DNA of 8,987 nt from Burkholderiaceae bacterium. GTDB lineage: Bacteria; Pseudomonadota; Gammaproteobacteria; Burkholderiales; Burkholderiaceae_C. The stretch lies in NCBI GenBank assembly GCA_017999135.1, contig JAGOBT010000006.1, forward strand, positions 13,940-22,926. The letters run 5' to 3'. Below, in pieces: positions 6,771-8,987 of the stretch; within the stretch, counting starts at the first letter, position 1; each line of letters opens with the position of its first letter. Under the pieces are notes generated by a model. It was not told the origin of the DNA. It saw only the letters and a list, made by a program, of their open reading frames with translations, and made no database searches. Both the position numbers and the translations under genes were made by a program.

Positions 6771-8987
6771 TCAGTCCGCCAGCGCCCGCGTGACGATTTC
6801 GCGGGTGTCGGCCGACAGCTCGGCGCGTGCGGCGATGCGTTGCAGCGCCACCTGCGCTGCGCTGCGGTAGGGCTCGGCCAGGGCGCGCCAGCGGTCCAGC
6901 GCACGGGCCAGGCGGGCCGCCAGCTGCGGGTTGAAGCCGTCGATTTCCACCACCTTGTCGGCCCAGAACACGTAGCCGGCCGCGTCGCTGCGGTGCAGCA
7001 CCGCCGGGTTCTGGGCCATCACCATCAGCAGGCTGCGGGCGCGGTTGGGGTTCTTCAGCGTGAAGTCCGGGTGCAGCACCAGGGCCTTGATGCGGGAAAA
7101 GACCTTACCGTCCACCTCGCTGGCGCCGGCCTGCAGGGCAAACCACTTGTCGATCACCAGCGCCTCCTGGCGGAACAGGGTGTGGAAGCGCTCCAGCGCC
7201 GGCTCCGCCAGGGCGGCCTGGGCCTGCACCAGCGCGGCCAGCGCACCATAGCGGTCGGTCATGTTGCCGGCGTCCTTCACACGCTGGTAGGCCCGGCCGG
7301 GCCACAGCGGGTCGTGGCGCAGGCCGGCGGCCAGCACCAGCATGGCCAGTGCCTGGTTGGCCAGGGCGCGCCGGCCGGCAGACAGCGGGTCGGGCCGGTA
7401 GCCGCCGTTGTCCTGGTGCGTCTCCCAGGCCCAGACCCAGTCGTCGTGCAGGCTTTGCGCCAACTGCAGGCGCATCGTCTCGCGCGCGGCGTGAATGCGC
7501 TGCGGGTCGATCGGCACGCCCTGTTCGGCCAGGCGCTCGGCCACGTAGGCCTCGCTGGGCAGCGTCAGCACCAGGTCCTTGAAGGCGGCGTCCAGCTGCT
7601 CGTCGCGCAGCACCCGGCGCATGGCCTGCAGGAAGGCCTCGTCCAGGTGCGCGGCGGCGCCGTCGGCCTGGGCAGCGGCCAGCAGGCGGGCCAGGGCCAG
7701 CTTCTGGCCGGCTTCCCAGCGGTTGAAGGCGTCGTGGTCGTGCGCCAGCAGGGTGAAGAGTTCGGCCTCGCTGGCCGCCCACTCCAGCACCACCGGGGCG
7801 GAGAAGCCGCGCAGCAGCGAGGGCACCGGTGTCGCGGTGGGCTCGCCCAGGCCGGAGAAGACCCAGGTCTGGGTCGACTGGTCCAGCACCAGCACCCGCT
7901 CGGTGCCGTGGGGCGCGGCTTCGCCCTGCAGCTGCAAGGGCAGGGCCACGCCGTCCGGTGCGATCAGCCCCAGCGCCACCGGGATCACGAAGGGCAGCTT
8001 CTCCGGCTGGCCCGGGGTGGCCGGGCCGCGCTGGGCCAGCGTCAGGGTGTAGGTGCCTGCCAGGGCGTCGAACTGGCCGCTGGCGCTCACCCGGGGTGTG
8101 CCCGCCTGCGCGTACCAGCGCTTGAAGCCCTCCAGCCGCAGCGCCAGGGCGCTGTCCGGGTTGGCATCGGCGATGGCCTGGGCGAAGTCGTCGCAGGTCA
8201 CCGCCTGGCCGTCGTGGCGCTGGAAGTACAGGTCCATGCCGCGGCGGAAGCCCCCACGGCCCACCAGCGTGGCCATCATGCGCACCACCTCCGCGCCCTT
8301 TTCGTAGACGGTGGCGGTGTAGAAGTTGTCGATGGCCTGGTACTGGTCCGGGCGCACCGGGTGCGCCATCGGGCCGGCGTCCTCGACGAACTGGAACTGG
8401 CGCAGCTGGCGCACGTCCTCGATGCGCTTGACCGCGCGGGCGGAGGCCGACGGGGCGCAGGGGCCCCCGTCGTTGGCAGGACTGCCGGCCATGTCTTTGC
8501 TGAACTCCTGATCGCGGTAGACGGTGAGGCCTTCCTTCAGGCTGAGCTGGAACCAGTCGCGGCAGGTGATGCGGTTGCCGGTCCAGTTGTGGAAGTACTC
8601 GTGGCCGACCACCGCCTCGACGTTGCCGAAGTCAACGTCGGTGGCGGTGGCGGGGCTGGCCAGAACGAACTTCGTGTTGAAGATGTTCAGGCCCTTGTTC
8701 TCCATCGCACCCATGTTGAAGTCGCTCACCGCGACGATCATGAAGCGCTCCAGGTCCAGGCTCAGGCCGAAGCGGGCCTCGTCCCAGGCTACCGAGGCGA
8801 TGAGCGAGTGCATCGCGTGCTCGGTCTTGTCCAGGTCACCGGCACGCACATAGACCTGCAGCAGGTGATCGCGGCCCGAGCGGCTGCGGATGCGCTGCTC
8901 GCGGCAGACCAGGTTGCCGGCCACCAGCGCGAAGAGGTAGGCGGGTTTGGGATGTGGGTCACTCCAGACCGCAAAGTGCCGACCCTT
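6771..8987 (-). CDS. pepN: Aminopeptidase N (M1 family), N-terminus beyond the window
   Basis: This zinc metallopeptidase removes N-terminal residues from peptides in the cytoplasm and finishes protein breakdown. The open frame runs in from the window end at 8987 and gives 738 visible residues ending at a TGA (6771-6773). The GTG at 8924 is an internal valine, because in-frame coding continues upstream as GRHFAVWSDPHPKPAYLF, which matches E. coli PepN. Visible residues include GAMEN (substrate N-terminus binding), the zinc motif HEYFH (129-133) with the third ligand Glu 18 residues later in SLKEGL, and the NFYTATVYEKGAEV segment carrying the catalytic Tyr. The C-terminal helical domain includes AGNMTDRYGAL, VIDKWFALQA and NPNRARSLL. 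By comparison with E. coli PepN (HEXXH His297), roughly 165-170 residues are missing. An insertion follows QEFSKDM near 8439-8489. fbp lies directly downstream. Confidence 0.97.
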   Translation of the reverse strand, partial: KGRHFAVWSDPHPKPAYLFALVAGNLVCREQRIRSRSGRDHLLQVYVRAGDLDKTEHAMHSLIASVAWDEARFGLSLDLERFMIVAVSDFNMGAMENKGLNIFNTKFVLASPATATDVDFGNVEAVVGHEYFHNWTGNRITCRDWFQLSLKEGLTVYRDQEFSKDMAGSPANDGGPCAPSASARAVKRIEDVRQLRQFQFVEDAGPMAHPVRPDQYQAIDNFYTATVYEKGAEVVRMMATLVGRGGFRRGMDLYFQRHDGQAVTCDDFAQAIADANPDSALALRLEGFKRWYAQAGTPRVSASGQFDALAGTYTLTLAQRGPATPGQPEKLPFVIPVALGLIAPDGVALPLQLQGEAAPHGTERVLVLDQSTQTWVFSGLGEPTATPVPSLLRGFSAPVVLEWAASEAELFTLLAHDHDAFNRWEAGQKLALARLLAAAQADGAAAHLDEAFLQAMRRVLRDEQLDAAFKDLVLTLPSEAYVAERLAEQGVPIDPQRIHAARETMRLQLAQSLHDDWVWAWETHQDNGGYRPDPLSAGRRALANQALAMLVLAAGLRHDPLWPGRAYQRVKDAGNMTDRYGALAALVQAQAALAEPALERFHTLFRQEALVIDKWFALQAGASEVDGKVFSRIKALVLHPDFTLKNPNRARSLLMVMAQNPAVLHRSDAAGYVFWADKVVEIDGFNPQLAARLARALDRWRALAEPYRSAAQVALQRIAARAELSADTREIVTRALAD

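Noticed and set aside
5699..6793. Plus-strand open frame (about 364 codons) opposite fbp
   Set aside because: His/Val/Gln/Leu-rich shadow. The minus strand encodes a full-length fructose-1,6-bisphosphatase with all catalytic motifs.
8924..8924. GTG as a possible start of pepN
   Set aside because: In-frame coding continues upstream to the window end with residues matching PepN, so this is an internal valine and the gene is simply cut.
1..8987. Mobile elements, CRISPR arrays, tRNA or rRNA genes
   Set aside because: I saw no transposase or integrase, direct-repeat array, target-site duplication or structured RNA gene. Genes fill almost the whole window, and no gap longer than about 105 bases exists.

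Overview
The window is a GC-rich bacterial chromosome fragment (third codon positions almost all G or C) with six protein-coding genes, two of them cut by the window ends. High GC, the close match of the PepN and Fbp motifs to proteobacterial enzymes, and the pepN-fbp pairing suggest a betaproteobacterium, probably Burkholderiales. This is inferred from protein character only, since no rRNA or other marker gene is present.

Left part (1-5573, + strand): the 3' end of an unrecognised gene (1-195) is followed by a complete three-part type I secretion system. It has an HlyB/LapB-like ABC transporter with a degenerate C39-like N-terminal domain (224-2485), an HlyD-family membrane-fusion protein with an unusually long cytoplasmic N-terminal tail (2501-4072), and a TolC-family outer-membrane channel (4125-5573). 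Gaps of 28, 15 and 52 bases and a common strand indicate one operon. Together these three proteins would form a continuous channel from cytoplasm to outside, driven by ATP hydrolysis. The substrate, expected to be a large C-terminally targeted RTX or adhesin-type protein, is not in the window.

Junction (5574-5677): the secretion operon and the genes on the right converge on a perfect 15-bp hairpin with a 4-base loop, probably a bidirectional terminator.

Right part (5678-8987, - strand): pepN (aminopeptidase N, truncated at its N-terminus by the window end) is followed 73 bases downstream by fbp (class I fructose-1,6-bisphosphatase). These are housekeeping genes for peptide turnover and gluconeogenesis or the Calvin cycle.

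I found no mobile element, CRISPR array, tRNA or rRNA. The secretion operon is the most interesting part. It appears to be a member of a known class rather than a new system, with a few odd details: the HlyD tail, the inactive C39 domain, and 8-base G and C runs inside two of its genes.
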